Positions 45,878-57,974 of a DNA stretch of 64,000 nucleotides are shown here, piece by piece. Below the pieces are notes generated by a model, which was given only the letters and a program-made list of their open reading frames with translations, had not been told where the DNA came from and made no database searches. Location of the stretch: assembly GCA_022453515.1 (NCBI GenBank), contig JAJNNY010000015.1, positions 434,001-498,000 of the forward strand, read 5' to 3'. Position numbers and translations under genes: made by a program. Source of the stretch: Astrocystis sublimbata (taxonomy: Eukaryota; Ascomycota; Sordariomycetes; Xylariales; Xylariaceae). Every line of letters begins with the position of its first letter. Position 1 is the first letter of the stretch.

Positions 45878-48601
45878 CTCGGCGGCAGCGATGGCGACGA
45901 GGGACGATGAGAGGTGGTGGATGCGCAGGTTGGGCGCCCACGCTCGCCGACAAGACTAACAAGGCAACACCCGCGCAGGTAGGTAGGCGTAGCTAGCTTG
46001 TTCGATTCGATTAGAAGGCAAGAGATGGGGCTTGGATCGGTAGAGAGACGCGATGTCTTGTAGACTTTGAAGCTACCTATGGCGCAGTGGGCGTTGGTGA
46101 TGCTGGGTAGATGCCACTTGTCGATGCACTTGGCTGATGACCTGAATGATCGAGATGGTGTGATGGAGTCGCGTTGGAGCTTCGGAGCTTTGGAGTTTTG
46201 GAGCTTCGATGTGTGGCTTCGATGTTGGTGGTTGGATGAGACTGGACTTTTGTTGGTATTGGTGTTGGTGTTAGTTGGAGGTGAGCTGAGTGTGGATGTG
46301 AGATTGGCGTCCCGCCTGTCAGTATCGCGTCAAGCTCATGAAATTTCCTACTGTAGCAACCAACAAACAGCCCCGAAATTAGAGGCTAGATCGTCGAGGC
46401 GCGCTGCCAAGAGAGAGGTGCGAGTTGGAATGGGGAGTGAAGGGCTGCGCGAGCACAGACCACCTGCACCTCCAGAGCTTCAGGGCTGCCCCGCCCCCGC
46501 TTTACACCAATATCTGGATAAATGCATACGCTTCAATTGAGACATAACCCATACCTTCAGTTGATGCAGGTGCTCACCGTCCCGCAGCGTTCTAACCATA
46601 ACCTTTGCTGACCTCATGATCTACCTAAATAGCCAAAGTAAAGTATGATGATATAAAGCAACTATAGATATCATATGAATTGCAATATTGATTATAGTTG
46701 TAACATATACAGGTAGTATATCGCTATCTTTGGGCATCTCCAATTAAATCCTAGTACTAAGGTATTTACTCATGAGTCCCTATTATAAAGAGCAAGTGGA
46801 AATATGTGGAGGATACCTGTGCGTGTGAGAGCTATAAATAGATATTCAAACTACCTTACCTACGTGTAAGTATTAGCTTTATTAGCTTTTAAATATATAT
46901 GCTCTAGGTAGGTAACTTTATAGCCCGACATCGTACAATTTGCCTTTGACGGGCAGTACGAAAGACGAGCGCAAACAGGCTGCCTTCTGCCGGGTCCAAA
47001 GAGCCAAGCGCTGCCTCGTGGTAAGATGCTCAATGAAGGTCACGATGTGGCACCAGAGAGGTCTAGGATATTCTTATTGGATAGCCACGTAGCTGAACTG
47101 GGCAGAATACTTCAAGACTCTGAAGCAGTAGGTCGAGCATCGAGGAGACTCACTCGTCGGACTGGGACGGGGTATCAGGTAGGTACCTACCTCATTTTGA
47201 CAAGATGAAAAGGCGATGCAGCACAGGGGTGCGTGTTCTGCAACCTGTCTACTAAGTGGTGTACGATGTATGTAGGTAATTAGATGGCATCATGGCGAGA
47301 ATGGAAGCTTACCTCTCGCCTAATCGCCAACCGGCAAAACGAGAGGTATGGCACGGAGCCGTGCGCTCCGGTGGCTGTGCTTTCATATCCGGCCTCGGAC
47401 AGAACCCGGAATTTCAGGTGGGTTATCGGTTGGTTCACGATGGGCCGGCCGGCGATGGTTCTTGCGTGCGGCACTTTCCGGTCGTTGACTTGGCTTGATA
47501 TGGGCAGGGATCTAGGCGAACGAGATCATAAGTCTCCGCTATTGATCTGCCTATATGTATCTTGTAGGCTTGGCTGGGACGAGGTGAAATGGGAGCTTTT
47601 GGAGCTCTCAACTCTCCCGGTAGTCGTAGTTCTGCATTGTTTTCAAAATTCAATATGGGCTATTGATATTTTGAATGTTATAATGTGTCTTCAATATGGT
47701 CATGCCTGAACGGGCATAGATGCAGAGTCAGTCAACAAGCTTATTTCAGCCCTAATGGTGACGATCATCATAACAAGCAACGACCGCTTGACATAGGTAC
47801 TTACGCATATGTCGGCTCCCGGGGGCTCCTCCATTCACGCCTCGCCATTCGTGTATCGAGTCTCGCGAGTAAACAGATTTTACCCCAGAAAAATCCAAAA
47901 ACTGTAATTGTCACGAATGCCAAGTCCCAATCGCCAGCCTTACAGTAAGCCAACCTCAGCTCTTGCCGGGATCCAGACGCATGTAAGCACAACGTCTCGG
48001 TATCGTTTACTAGACCCTGCCTAACATACCCTTAGTTCACTTATCAAAATCACAGACCGTGATTCCTGTTCCAGTGTGCTCTGCATCTCTCGGAGAGCAA
48101 TTGAGTGATCCATGTCTCTGAACCTGGTCCAGTCGTCTCTACGGTCACAACGACTGCCTACTCAGCCTGCAAGAACACTGTATCGGTGAGTATTGATAAT
48201 AGAGCATTAGGCATTCAACTTGCTATCTTTACTCACAGTTCCCTGCAACAACTAGTGTGCGTATACGATGCGGACAGAATCTCGGGATCGTTTAGCCCTG
48301 CCGAGACTTTGGAGCTTATGGATGGATGGTCCAGGGGCCGGGCCCACGATGATCTCATCCATGGACAAGCAAGCTAAGCGTGGCGTCGCAATGCGTAAAC
48401 GCCTAGGCATGCTGAGTTGATCAGTGATAAATATCGGCGTGCCTCGCGCAAGTCGGGTTTGTATTATTGTCGAGGTCACCGCCCTACCACTTCCTCGCTT
48501 GCTCAATACCACCAATCCTCAGACAGACGACCGGACGAGCCTATAAACGAACGAACAAATCGCAAACAGATATAGCAACGTTCAACGGCTCTTAGGCAAC
48601 A
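45878..48601. other. Intergenic, about 2.7 kb
   Basis: The first 700 bases are the SFH1 upstream region and carry GGAGCTT- and TTGGTG-type short repeats (46170-46290). From about 46620 to 46930 the sequence is strongly AT-rich. A 141-codon plus-strand frame at 47284-47709 has no domain or protein-like pattern that I can support. Confidence 0.4.
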
Positions 48602-49378
48602 ATGGCGCTCAAGACAGGCATCCTCCTTCTCACAGCCGCCCTCGGCGCCGTCGCCGGGCCCGTGACCCGGCGCCCAGCAGCAGAGCTCCACGTAACCGTC
48701 ATCGAAGGCGCATCCAAGGACCTGAACGCCCTCGAGATCCCCCAAGCCGGAAAAGCCATCAGCCTCTTCCGGTCGCGACTAGGCGAGAACGCAACCCAAG
48801 CCCTGATCGCGCCCGACGTGGCGGCCGCCAACGCCTACTGGCACAAGAAACTCTCGGCGTCGGCAGGGAAGTTCGTGGGCGGCACGATGCGCGCGCAAGG
48901 TGCGGCGCCGCACGCCATCTACAACGCCACTGCCGCCGCGACATGGTTTCTGACGAGCGGCATCGGCTGGCCGAATGACTTCCTTTCCTCCAGCCCGGAA
49001 CACTACCTCAGCCTGTCGCCGGCCGGGGTGCGCGACAAGACGGCCGCAATCGAGTCCATTGAGAACTGGGGGCCTGGGCCGATCACCTACTTCAAGGGCG
49101 TGCCGGAGGAGAAACCGGATTTCTTCCCCGCGCTGCCTGAGTTTCCGGCGCCGCTGCAGAGCGCGCTGGCGCTGCACCTTAAGGACGATACGGTTTTCGC
49201 CCACACCCTGACGGCTTTCAGGGACCTCCCTAGTGGCTGTGGCGTCGAGATCTTCCAGGGCATTTGGATCCCCGAGGCCACGCCGAAGGATGTCCTGGAT
49301 GGCTTGACGGCGCATATCACGGTCGAGTTCTCGAATTGGTTGAAGGTTTCGTATAAGAGGACTTTGGAGGCGTTGTGA
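48602..49378 (+). CDS. Secreted protein of unknown function, 258 aa
   Basis: This is a single-exon GC-rich gene with a clear signal peptide (MALKTGILLLTAALGAVAG, residues 1-19) followed by VTRRPAAELHVTVIEGASKD. The body has two N-glycosylation sequons (ENATQ, YNATAA) and motifs TWFLTSGIGWPNDFLSSSPE and GCGVEIFQGIWIPEATPKDV. There is only one cysteine in the mature part, so no disulfide within the chain is expected. The C terminus (ITVEFSNWLKVSYKRTLEAL) is amphipathic; no GPI signal or membrane segment is present. I do not recognise a family. It is probably an extracellular soluble protein. Confidence 0.75.
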   Translation: MALKTGILLLTAALGAVAGPVTRRPAAELHVTVIEGASKDLNALEIPQAGKAISLFRSRLGENATQALIAPDVAAANAYWHKKLSASAGKFVGGTMRAQGAAPHAIYNATAAATWFLTSGIGWPNDFLSSSPEHYLSLSPAGVRDKTAAIESIENWGPGPITYFKGVPEEKPDFFPALPEFPAPLQSALALHLKDDTVFAHTLTAFRDLPSGCGVEIFQGIWIPEATPKDVLDGLTAHITVEFSNWLKVSYKRTLEAL

Positions 49379-49995
49379 TTGGGTGGTACCTAAGTACCTA
49401 ATCAGTTTAGGTAGTACTTAATGTTGTGCACCCCACGTACTGAATTAGGGGATTGGGAACTAATTCTGTATATATGATCTTTCTCGTCTCCTCGTTCATG
49501 TAAATATGTAATCGATCAGCCGGACAGCACGCTCATGTTTCTTATAATGCATTATAATGAATAGTTTCAATGTAGTCCGAGTTCTCGTGAGTCCTCTCCA
49601 GTTGGGGAAATTCATGTCTTTCCGTGTGTGACCTTTCTTATCCGCTATGGCGAATAACACAGAGTGTCTGTTACTCGCTACCTAGTTATATTAGCAGATT
49701 ATTTAATAAGTCCACTAGTCCCATGTTACTCTTGCTTAAAGGAATTTACTTCTTGGTCATGCGATGCAGCTAAGCTCTATTGTAGTTATCCCAGGTGTCA
49801 AGCAGGGCTCCTTATGAGAGGACGAGTTTTGATGAAGGTACGCATCTCAATTGATATATACAAGAAGTCATGTCCAAACGGTAAAGGATAGGGTATGTAT
49901 AAGACCCTCACATTCTTATTGGTCCACCATGCCCTTGTTCCACGCGGAAAGAGCCGACAATCTACGCCCATGCGACCAGGATGTAAACAGCAACC
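49379..49995. other. Intergenic between convergent genes
   Basis: This stretch holds the 3' flanks of the secreted protein gene and the bZIP gene. I see nothing else. Confidence 0.4.
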
Positions 49996-51123
49996 TCACA
50001 TCCACAGACCCGGAATACCAGGGACCGCAAGGCTAGTCTCGACCTCATCAGCATCCACCACAGTCCTCCACTTACTCACAAACCACGGAGCCGCCTGCCA
50101 GCTGCGCATGTCCCACGGCTCCGACACCGATGCGCCCGCTGTAGAGCACACCAACGCATTACGCGTGTAGATGTCAAGTTTCAGCTCCCAGAGCGAAAAG
50201 ACATGCGGGAGTGCGGCGCACATGAGAATCGCGCGCTCGCGCAGTCGCGGCAGCGGAATCAGGTCGAGACTTGCGTGGTGAGGGATGAGGATCTGCGCCA
50301 GAGTCGGCCTCAGGCAGGGAGGCAGGGAGTCGTGCGATGACGTTGTGGCAAGCTCTGTCAAACTCGCCTTCGGCCGGTAGAAGGGGGACATGCAGGGCCG
50401 CGCACAGTACACCAGCTCGGCGAGGTCTAGGCCGATGCACATGGCGTTGGATAGACAGGCCCGGAAGACGGTTGTTGAGTTCTCTTCTAAGCTACCCCTT
50501 AGCCCTAGAGTCGTGTTGATCATATCTACAAGTCCTGGGGGGTGCATGTTTGTGTTGCCTGAGAGTATAATCGGGGCGAGAGCCGATATCTCAGTGGTGT
50601 CTCTATCTCGAGACGCTGGCGGAGGGTACGTCAATTGATCTAATGCAGACTGTGAGTTGATCGCTATTTGATTCTCATCATCGGCATCTTGCTGCCGTGG
50701 GGTATCGACGTCCTGAGAGACGGAAGATGACTCGGTAGACAGGTGCCAAGTCTCATTCTTGGTATTGAGCCCTGGTGTGCGTATATCGCGCAGTGCATCT
50801 ATGTCTTGCTGCGCATCTTGACGTGGTCTAAGTGGCCGTGGACCTGATATAACAGACCGCTTTTGTGCCTTTAGTTCCTTTTGGCGTATTCCTGGGTCTC
50901 ATTAGCGATTTCTGCCAAAACACAATCATACAATGCGGTCACCGAATTCGTGTGTGTCATGATTGTCCACGAAGGTGGCATTCGACGTACTGTAAGCTCT
51001 TTGAGCAGCCCTATTCTGTTCTTGTCGAGCCGCTGTGATCACCCGCTTCTTCGCTTGTTTTGGGGTCGAGGCCTCACTGCGAGGGCCGGCATGGGTCCGT
51101 TCTAGCTCTTGGCTACTCTCCAT
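49996..51123 (-). CDS. bZIP transcription factor with DUF3425-type C terminus, 342 aa
   Basis: Exons are 51123-50991 and 50891-49996, joined by a 99-nt GTACGT...CCCAG intron; the sum is 343 codons. The basic region is built across the splice: KQAKKRVITAARQEQNRAAQ, then RAYRIRQKELKAQKR, which carries the N-x-(4)-Q-R-A-Y-R signature of Yap/AP-1-like fungal bZIP factors. The leucine zipper that should follow is short and poor in heptad leucines. The C-terminal half (TTLGLRGSLEENSTTVFRAC; LYTRNALVCSTAGASVSEPW-type tail) fits the DUF3425 domain found behind such bZIPs. The protein is expected to be a nuclear DNA-binding regulator; targets unknown. The gene faces the NmrA-like gene head to head, about 550 bases apart, so shared promoter control is possible. 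Confidence 0.82.
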
Positions 51124-51673
51124 TCTCAGAATCTACCATCGTGTGAATTGTTCTAGTACAACCTGTATATTGGCTGACTCAATACTGAGTTCCCGTTCGC
51201 CGACATCCGTTATTGGCCTTGTTAATGGACGGCGAAGCATAAGCCATTGAGCCTGTACCCAAGATTGACGATGTCATGATTTATGTCCGTTAGCGCCGTA
51301 TCAATAGACGGTAAATGGGCACTATACTAAGTAATAAGCTAGTGTTTTGGCTTACTTACTGTGGCTTACGGCTTTTTAGCCAATCAACCCGCCCGAAAAT
51401 CGTCAGCCATGACTTGGTGAGTCTAAAGTCCGCGACTCTCAACTTACACATATGAGGTAATCTCAAAAATACATGTGAACCATATTATCTCGCTGCTTTC
51501 TAAACGTAAAGAAATTTGTCTATAAAAACCTAAGAGAGAACCCTTCAAAATGGCGCTTCTTAGGAACAATCATCACGCTCGCCTTTCAATACATTACACA
51601 TCCTCACTTTCAAGACCACAGCTTCAAGCCTTCGCACATCCTGCACCGCCAAATTTCGCATCTACTTATCAAG
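51124..51673. promoter_or_regulatory. Divergent promoter region of the bZIP and NmrA-like genes
   Basis: This 550-base space separates two genes transcribed away from each other. It is AT-rich in the middle and has TATAAAA at 51521-51527, about 150 bases before the NmrA-like ATG. Confidence 0.4.
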
Positions 51674-52669
51674 ATGACTACTAGCACGAAGAAGACGATT
51701 GCCATTATTGGCGCGACTGGAAACCAGGGATCGTCTGTCGCCCACACGTTTCTATCACTGCCGAACTGGCACGTTCGCGCCATCACCAGAGACCCAACTT
51801 CGCAAAAAGCCAGCGAGCTCGCCGATCTAGGATGCGAAGTCGTCCAAGCTGACCTTACGGACATCGCCTCGCTGACTCGTGCTTTCGCCGGGGCGCATGC
51901 CATCTTTCTCAACACCGATTTCTGGGCGACGTTCCGGGCCGCCACCCTTGCTGGAGAGAGCGCGGACAAGAGCAGCAAGCTTGGCTTCGAGGCCGAAGTC
52001 CTACATGGCAAAAATGCAGTCCAGGCTGCTGCTGGTATATCGACCCTGGAGATACTGGTCTACTCCGCGCTGGGCCCCATGAACCGCGCCTCTGGTGGCA
52101 AGTATCCGACATCTTACCACTGGGAGACGAAGGCTGCGATCGTCGATTACATCGAGAACGAGCAGCCTGCGCTTGCCAAGAAGACGTCGTTCATATACCT
52201 TGGCGCATACGTGACGAATCCGCACCTCATGCCCAAGCGAGATCCCGTCAGTGGCGATTACGGCATGATCATCAGCTGCAGCGGAAGCACCAAGTTCCCC
52301 ATCACGAACGAAACCAAGTCGACAGGAGTCTTTGTGCGGGCTCTTGTCGAAGAAGAAGGCCCCGGCACCAAGCTTCTTGCGTACGACAGCTATCTGACTC
52401 TTGACGAGGCGGTCGGCGCGTGGTCGAGGGTGACGGGGAAGCAGGCCGGGCTCACTACTGTGACTCTTGAAGAGATGCACAAGCTGACGGGCGTGCCGTA
52501 TGAGGTCCTTTGGGCACCGTCGTATATGGAAGAGTTTGGGTACATGGCGGGGATCAGCAATTACATTGAGCCGCATCAGTTGAAGGGGAAGGTGACGACG
52601 CCTAGCTACGAGGACTATTTGAGGACGAGGGATGTGGACCAATTGCTTTCCGTCGACTTCGAAATCTGA
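51674..52669 (+). CDS. NmrA-like NAD(P)-binding protein, 331 aa
   Basis: This is a single-exon gene. The start TKKTIAIIGATGNQGSSVAH contains the Rossmann dinucleotide motif GATGNQG (residues 13-19), followed by VRAITRDPTSQKASELADLG, QADLTDIASLTRAFAGAHAI and FLNTDFWATF. YSALGPMNRASGGKYPTSYH and WETKAAIVDYI are as in the NmrA/HSCARG subgroup of atypical short-chain dehydrogenases. The family senses NAD(P) redox state or acts as reductase; the Aspergillus prototype NmrA represses the GATA factor AreA in nitrogen control. The full-length domain is present. Its divergent neighbour is a bZIP factor, which would suit a regulatory pair, but that is only context. Confidence 0.88.
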   Translation: MTTSTKKTIAIIGATGNQGSSVAHTFLSLPNWHVRAITRDPTSQKASELADLGCEVVQADLTDIASLTRAFAGAHAIFLNTDFWATFRAATLAGESADKSSKLGFEAEVLHGKNAVQAAAGISTLEILVYSALGPMNRASGGKYPTSYHWETKAAIVDYIENEQPALAKKTSFIYLGAYVTNPHLMPKRDPVSGDYGMIISCSGSTKFPITNETKSTGVFVRALVEEEGPGTKLLAYDSYLTLDEAVGAWSRVTGKQAGLTTVTLEEMHKLTGVPYEVLWAPSYMEEFGYMAGISNYIEPHQLKGKVTTPSYEDYLRTRDVDQLLSVDFEI

Positions 52670-52967
52670 GGTCTCGAGTAGAGGCATCGAGCATGCGAAA
52701 TCCTCTTTTCCTGAGCGCGCTTTAAACTCTTTCGTGTTGTCTTTGAACGTCGTCAGCTTCGTCCCTGAGCCATCTATCATCGGAGCATAGAGTTGGCTCG
52801 GGGACATGTCAGACATCGCCGCTAGACACAATCAACACATGGCAATCGAGTACTTTGTGCCGAGATTAGCTGAATTTGGAATATATCATAGAGCTTAGTC
52901 TGAGTACTGACAAAATCATGCTGCTGTGTGACTGCGCTGCACCGTCTAGTTGTTGCACATAGTTATA

Positions 52968-53012
52968 TAACGCATCCCACAAGTGAATTTCCCACATAAG
53001 TGGGTTTCCCAC
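52968..53012 (+). repeat. Left terminal inverted repeat and TA duplication
   Basis: TA followed by the terminal repeat beginning ACGCATCCCACAAG. It pairs with the right end at 54616-54658. Confidence 0.88.
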
Positions 53013-54658
53013 TATTTACCACGTTCGTACAACGCGTTATACCTTCTTTTTTTTCTCATCTAAAACAACCCTAATTATAATACCGAAAAAATAGCTGTTA
53101 AATATGCGACAATAACCCACCTAAATCGAAGAAACTTACTAAATCCGAAGAGCAATCTATCGTATAGTACATATTTAACCTAGTTACAAGATCGTTTCCC
53201 CCTCGATATAGTAGTATCGAAGATATGGCCAATCGACTGCTAGAACTACGGGGCGAAAGCCGGGTTGGAAAGAACTGGACTTCGAACTTCGTACAACGAC
53301 AACCTGACCTCCAAACGCGTTTTAACCGCCGAATCGATTACGAACGTATCCTAAACGAAAATCCTATCGAATATCGCGTCTAGTTTACCCTTATATAATA
53401 CATAATTACTATATATAGTATTTAAAAAGAGGATATATATAACTTCGATAAGATAGGCTTTATAATAGGCAAAAGTACGGCCGAATTAGTTATAACTACA
53501 TCCGAACGGTCGAAAAAGCCAAAAGCTGCATAGCTAGGCAATCAGGAATAGTCAATAGTTATTTAAGCTATTTCGTTATATAGTTATACTATCCCGCTGT
53601 ATATTATATTAGCAGGGCAAAACTACTTAGGACCTTAGTACAAAAACAGCCTATTACTAGATAATTAGCGAGTTATAATAACAAAAAATAGATAGACTAT
53701 AAATAAGAGAGGTCTAAATTAGATTTAGTATTTTAATAAACATATTAGGAGTCGTATAATTGGGGGATATCGTCTGCTTATCCTAAATAGGTACGAAAGC
53801 TACTATTCGTACGACTTTAAACAATATACTAAAAACAATAAGATTATTACTTTTTATATGCCTCCCTATTCGTTATACAAGCTCTAACCTTTCGATATTG
53901 GGTGTTTTAGGCTATTAAAACAGGCGTACAGTAAAAAAATCGAACATCGAATACGAGCCTATGTTTCGTACGTATCTAAAAAGGTTTCTAAGGAACAGGA
54001 TTAGTACTGTACAACCTAGAATACGTTATTTAACAGTTCGACTTTCGTTTAGAAACTCCTAATATTAAACCTTTATTACCACACCTACCCCGCAATTAGC
54101 AGCCGACCACCCCGAATAACCTTACCGAAGCTGATTACCAGTCCCAATATATACAACAACGAGTTACCCGGCACTAGGATAGTTCGCTAATAGCTATCGT
54201 ACGAAGCGTAAGCCAATTATACCGCGGTACGGAGGCTGTTTTCCACCGACTTGCCTTATTAGAAGGGGAGGTAGCAAACCTTCGCGAAGCAAATAATAGG
54301 CTTAGTTAATATTATTATACAAAAAGAACTCGATTATAGGATAGAGGATCGCTTACTATACAAGAGGCAAGGGATCTATAAGCTAAGCGGGATAAAGCTA
54401 GGTAATAAAGAACTAAAAATCGTTAAGGTAGTCGTTGTATAAGGAGGCAAGAGATACGTGCGAGGCGCTATAGGGTTTATGGCGAACCCGGTCACAATGC
54501 GCGAACATGTCAAAATAATGTAGAGTCGACTAGTGAATCGGAATCTGAGTAGTTTCAATTAATTCTGTATGTCGTGGTTGAATTATTGGATTTGCGACAT
54601 ACGAACATGTAGAAAATAGGAAACCCACTTGTGTAGGAAACTCACTTGTGGGATGCGT
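52970..54658 (+). mobile_element. Fot1/pogo-like DNA transposon, RIP-degraded
   Basis: The element is 1689 bp, with imperfect terminal inverted repeats of about 43 bp beginning ACGCATCCCACAAGTGA, flanked by TA target-site duplications (52968-52969 and 54659-54660). All five differences between the two termini are C/T or A/G transitions. Inside, the plus strand shows a degraded transposase of the pogo/Fot1 type: RLLELRGESRVGKNWTSNFV and QRQPDLQTRFNRRIDYERIL (CENPB-like HTH domain), then further conserved scraps separated by many TAA/TAG stops. The interior is strongly AT-rich, as repeat-induced point mutation would give. The element cannot encode an active transposase. Orientation follows the readable transposase part. 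Confidence 0.88.
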
Positions 54659-54660
54659 TA
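54616..54660 (-). repeat. Right terminal inverted repeat and TA duplication
   Basis: Reverse complement of the left terminus with five transition differences, followed by TA. Confidence 0.88.
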
Positions 54661-54745
54661 TGTGACAATGTTGGCTTTTTTTCCCCCTAGATTTCCGACG
54701 CTTCAATTGAGAGAATAATTGAATATTTTCGATTTACATCATGCT

Positions 54746-56121
54746 TCAATCTGACTTGACTACATCTTCATCCTGACCAGGCCACATTATCTGCCCTTTT
54801 ATGACAGCTTTAGCGTGAAGCACAATGTTCATGAGCCACACAGCGAAAAGCAGTATAGTCATGACGGTAGCCACCCATTCAATAGCCCACGAGCCCAGTT
54901 CTTGACCGATGAATGCAGTGGCAATAGTGAAGCCGACGTTGGGGAATATCAGCCCCCACCAAGCGAGGGTGAACTGCATCTGCGGCTCGAAGCGGCCGCC
55001 TCTGAACGGCAGAATGTCTGGGGCTGTGGCAACTATGACAAGTGCAAACAGCCAAAAGGCCACGAGCCACAGGAATATAGACGACCACAATGCGAGGACT
55101 TGGAGTATGTCCACGGCAGCGGGATGCGTTGCGAAGTAGCCGTAGTCGCGGGGAAGGTAGCGAGAACAGCCGATGAAACATACCATCGCGTAGCTCGGCG
55201 CTGCGCCGACCATGAACATGCCGAATCTTTGATTCGGAGGTCCCAGGCCGTATTCGAGGATACTGGCGAGATGCCAAGATAGAAGCATCACAGTTACGAT
55301 CAGGCCCAGCCCTTGGTAAGCGACAGCCGCGACGATCATGGACATGCGGTATGCAGGTGGTTGAGTCTGGACTATGGCGCTGGCTACTGTGCCTGTGAGC
55401 ATGGTGTTGACTATGAGGAGGAAAATGGCCGGGTGCAATTGCATTGCCCGCAAGGGGGACTTCTTGGCTAGCACAATCCACATGGCTGTCGAGAACTTGG
55501 AGAGTTAGTAATTCCTCACATAGGTACTCTTGTATGAATCATATCATTTGACGCAGTTTAAACGAGATAAGGTAAGCTATCAGCTTCCTCGGACCGTTGC
55601 TAGAAGTAGGATACGGGTAACTTGTGACTCACAATCAGGGTAACGGCGGCATATATCCAGAAAAGCACACGCACAGCGACGATGAGCCAAGGTCCACAAT
55701 GCGGTACGCCAAAGCGCTGCGTGCATATAATGATAGTTTCCAGAGACACCCAGAACGAGCTAAAGTAGAAGGGCTCAGGCGGGTTCGTCAGCGACCTCTT
55801 GAGTTGGTGCGGGTGCAGTATGAACCGAGTGGCCATCGCCCAGCAGAATATGAGGAATAATGCCAGGTTGAGTATAAACATCACCACCCCGGCAGTCTGA
55901 AGACCACGAAACTGCAATGGCGCTTCAGATAGCAAGATCGCTATGCTGCCGGTAGATTGAGTGCAGGTGAAGTTCGCCCAGGTGAAGTGGGCGATGCGCT
56001 CCCTGAATCCGATCTTGCGTTGACCAGTGCTCGTTTCATCTTGTCGGTCTTCTTCGCCCGTTCTCAAGATTTCTATTCCTCTTATCCTATGCACGCGAGC
56101 AGCTTCTATATCCGTCGACAT
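54746..56121 (-). CDS. Ssu1/Mae1-type voltage-dependent anion channel-family transporter, 412 aa
   Basis: Exons are 56121-55633 and 55495-54746, joined by a 137-nt GTGAGT...CCAAG intron; the sum is 413 codons. The start HFTWANFTCTQSTGSIAILL and APLQFRGLQTAGVVMFILNL match the first helices of the tellurite-resistance/dicarboxylate (TehA/SLAC1) family, where fungal members have NFTPxWFxxxMGTGxxS and FRGL. Around ten hydrophobic segments follow, including FYFSSFWVSLETIIICTQRF, VRVLFWIYAAVTLIFSTAMW, LALWSSIFLWLVAFWLFALV and FTLAWWGLIFPNVGFTIATA. The family comprises sulfite efflux pumps (Ssu1) and malate permeases (Mae1). The Ssu1-like arrangement is more likely in filamentous fungi, but the substrate is not decided by sequence. 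It should lie in the plasma membrane. It begins about 90 bases beyond the transposon end, i.e. the element inserted just behind its 3' end. Confidence 0.88.
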
Positions 56122-57974
56122 TAGTACCTGTACATATGTTTTGGAATGAGTACGGTTTCGTATGAATTGGCGGACGATATCGCTCTAGGTAGGTAGTAGG
56201 GGAAGAGCCACAAGATCATCGGCTAGTAATGAACGATACGAGGTATTGTGACAGAAAACTGAATTTTCTATTTACGAAGCTCGAATGAAGAGTCGCGTAT
56301 TGCAATCTGAGTCTCCCAAGAAGCTGAACTTATGACGCGAACTAATGATTGATGATGCCGGTTGTGGGTGCATTTGATGTCCGGTTGACATCATGGAGCC
56401 GGTCGCTCGGCTCGGCTGTTCCCGACACTATGCATTAGGGCCTATCTACCTAGACTACTTGCCGAGGATGGACAATCATCATTGCAAAGACATTTGGACA
56501 GCTTCGTTTCTAAAGCAATAATCAATAAGGCTCTCAGTTTCTATGATGTTCCACGTGCGGATGAGTGTTAGCTGTTTGTTGTTAATAGAAGTGAGTAGAG
56601 CCGATGAGACTTCATTGACGAAGGTGTGTGTGTATTATCATACCACCCCTATTGACCAAACGGGTAAAATTGAGAACCTTGATCGCATAAGCTCAACATT
56701 TGAGCGCGCTTTACTTAGTAAAAAAGCATCTGACGACGATTGTACGATCTTTGCACACGATTCTACGATGTTCGAGTGCCTACCTACAGAGAAATTAAAC
56801 ATGCGGGGGTTGTGGCCAGCTAACGTCATGTGGCGTGTCGATAGCCTCTTTTGCCCCTCTCGGCAACATCTTCGTATGGCCATGGGGAATGATCTGGCCT
56901 ATTCAGAGTCTCTTCTCATTGTCCATTGACGATAGCAGCCGGGCCAAAACAGATTTGCAATATACTCAATCAAGTGCATTTAACTAAGATTGTATATACC
57001 TGGAAGCATTACCTTCTCCAAATTCCTGCTATGTTAGCTCCTGAGGGGTTCAGCTGGGGGTGGTGGAGCGCATAATGCATCGATCCAATGGGCGACCTCT
57101 AGATCGTCAGCTTGCTTAAATTGCGACCAATACACAAAGGGGCACATGAGAGCTACAAGCGAGCTTATTCCTGTTGAAGAAGGGCACGAGAGCCTCGATA
57201 GCGTCTGCATGCACAGCAGATCCCACACAAAGAAAATAAATATTGATGTTGCTGCGCAGACGAGATTTGATATTTCGATAAGAGCGATGAACCAATCATA
57301 TCACTGTTCCTGGACATTGCCACCATCAGTCGGAGCGGAGAATAACCAAGATCGGTGATGGAGTCTGCGTCTAAGCCACCCCCTCGACCCCCCAGCTTAT
57401 CCAGCTACCCCCAGCTTAATGCGGGGAACCCAGCAGCCGCGAGAATAAACAAAACAACGAGGATTCTCGGGGGTTAATGTGAAACGTGCGGACTCTGCGG
57501 AGTTAAATCTCCTACAGACTTAACAAAGAGATAGTAGAGATGGCGCCCGCACTTGCATATAGTCAGGTCCTGCCCTTCATCCGAGACAGTCTGTCTGAAC
57601 TATTTTAATCTAAGACATCTAAGAATGTGGCCGATGCGCCCAGGAACGGAAATTCGACAGCACGGCCGGTTGTCAGCCACGCTCAGTGTAGGTAGGTAGT
57701 GTAGAGGGGCTGGCAAATAGAGCAAACCTTGATGATCGGTAGGTATGTGGCTGATAGTTAGTGACCTCGTATGTATAAGTAGCCGAAGAATGTTGAGATA
57801 TTGAATGATTCATAAGGTGTGTCGTGTCGATGTTCGAAAACCAAACGGGTGTCAATGCAGCCAGAAAGTTTAAAGTGACGGATGTCCGGGGGTAGTGCCC
57901 TCTTTAAATGAATCGCGCGAGATTTGGGACACGACAGAAAAGATGATTGATTACAACTACGGCGGCTTAATATA
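56122..57974. other. Intergenic, about 1.85 kb between divergent genes
   Basis: This is the upstream region of both the transporter (minus) and the FSH1-like gene (plus). A plus-strand frame of 128 codons (56543-56929) has no recognisable domain. C-rich runs near 57375-57410 precede the FSH1-like gene. Confidence 0.35.

Noticed and set aside
45164..45910. 248-codon plus-strand frame opposite SFH1
   Set aside because: It is the antisense of a conserved SNF5-domain gene; its Gly/Val/Asp-rich composition is a by-product of the GC-rich coding strand.
46067..46540. 157-codon plus-strand frame upstream of SFH1
   Set aside because: It is made of short repeats (GGAGCTT, TTGGTG) in the SFH1 5' flank and has no domain or conserved-looking pattern.
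47284..47709. 141-codon plus-strand frame
   Set aside because: Short hydrophobic and polar parts alternate without a known pattern; no splice or promoter support.
56543..56929. 128-codon plus-strand frame between the transporter and FSH1-like genes
   Set aside because: No domain was recognised and it lies in a shared upstream region; it could be chance.
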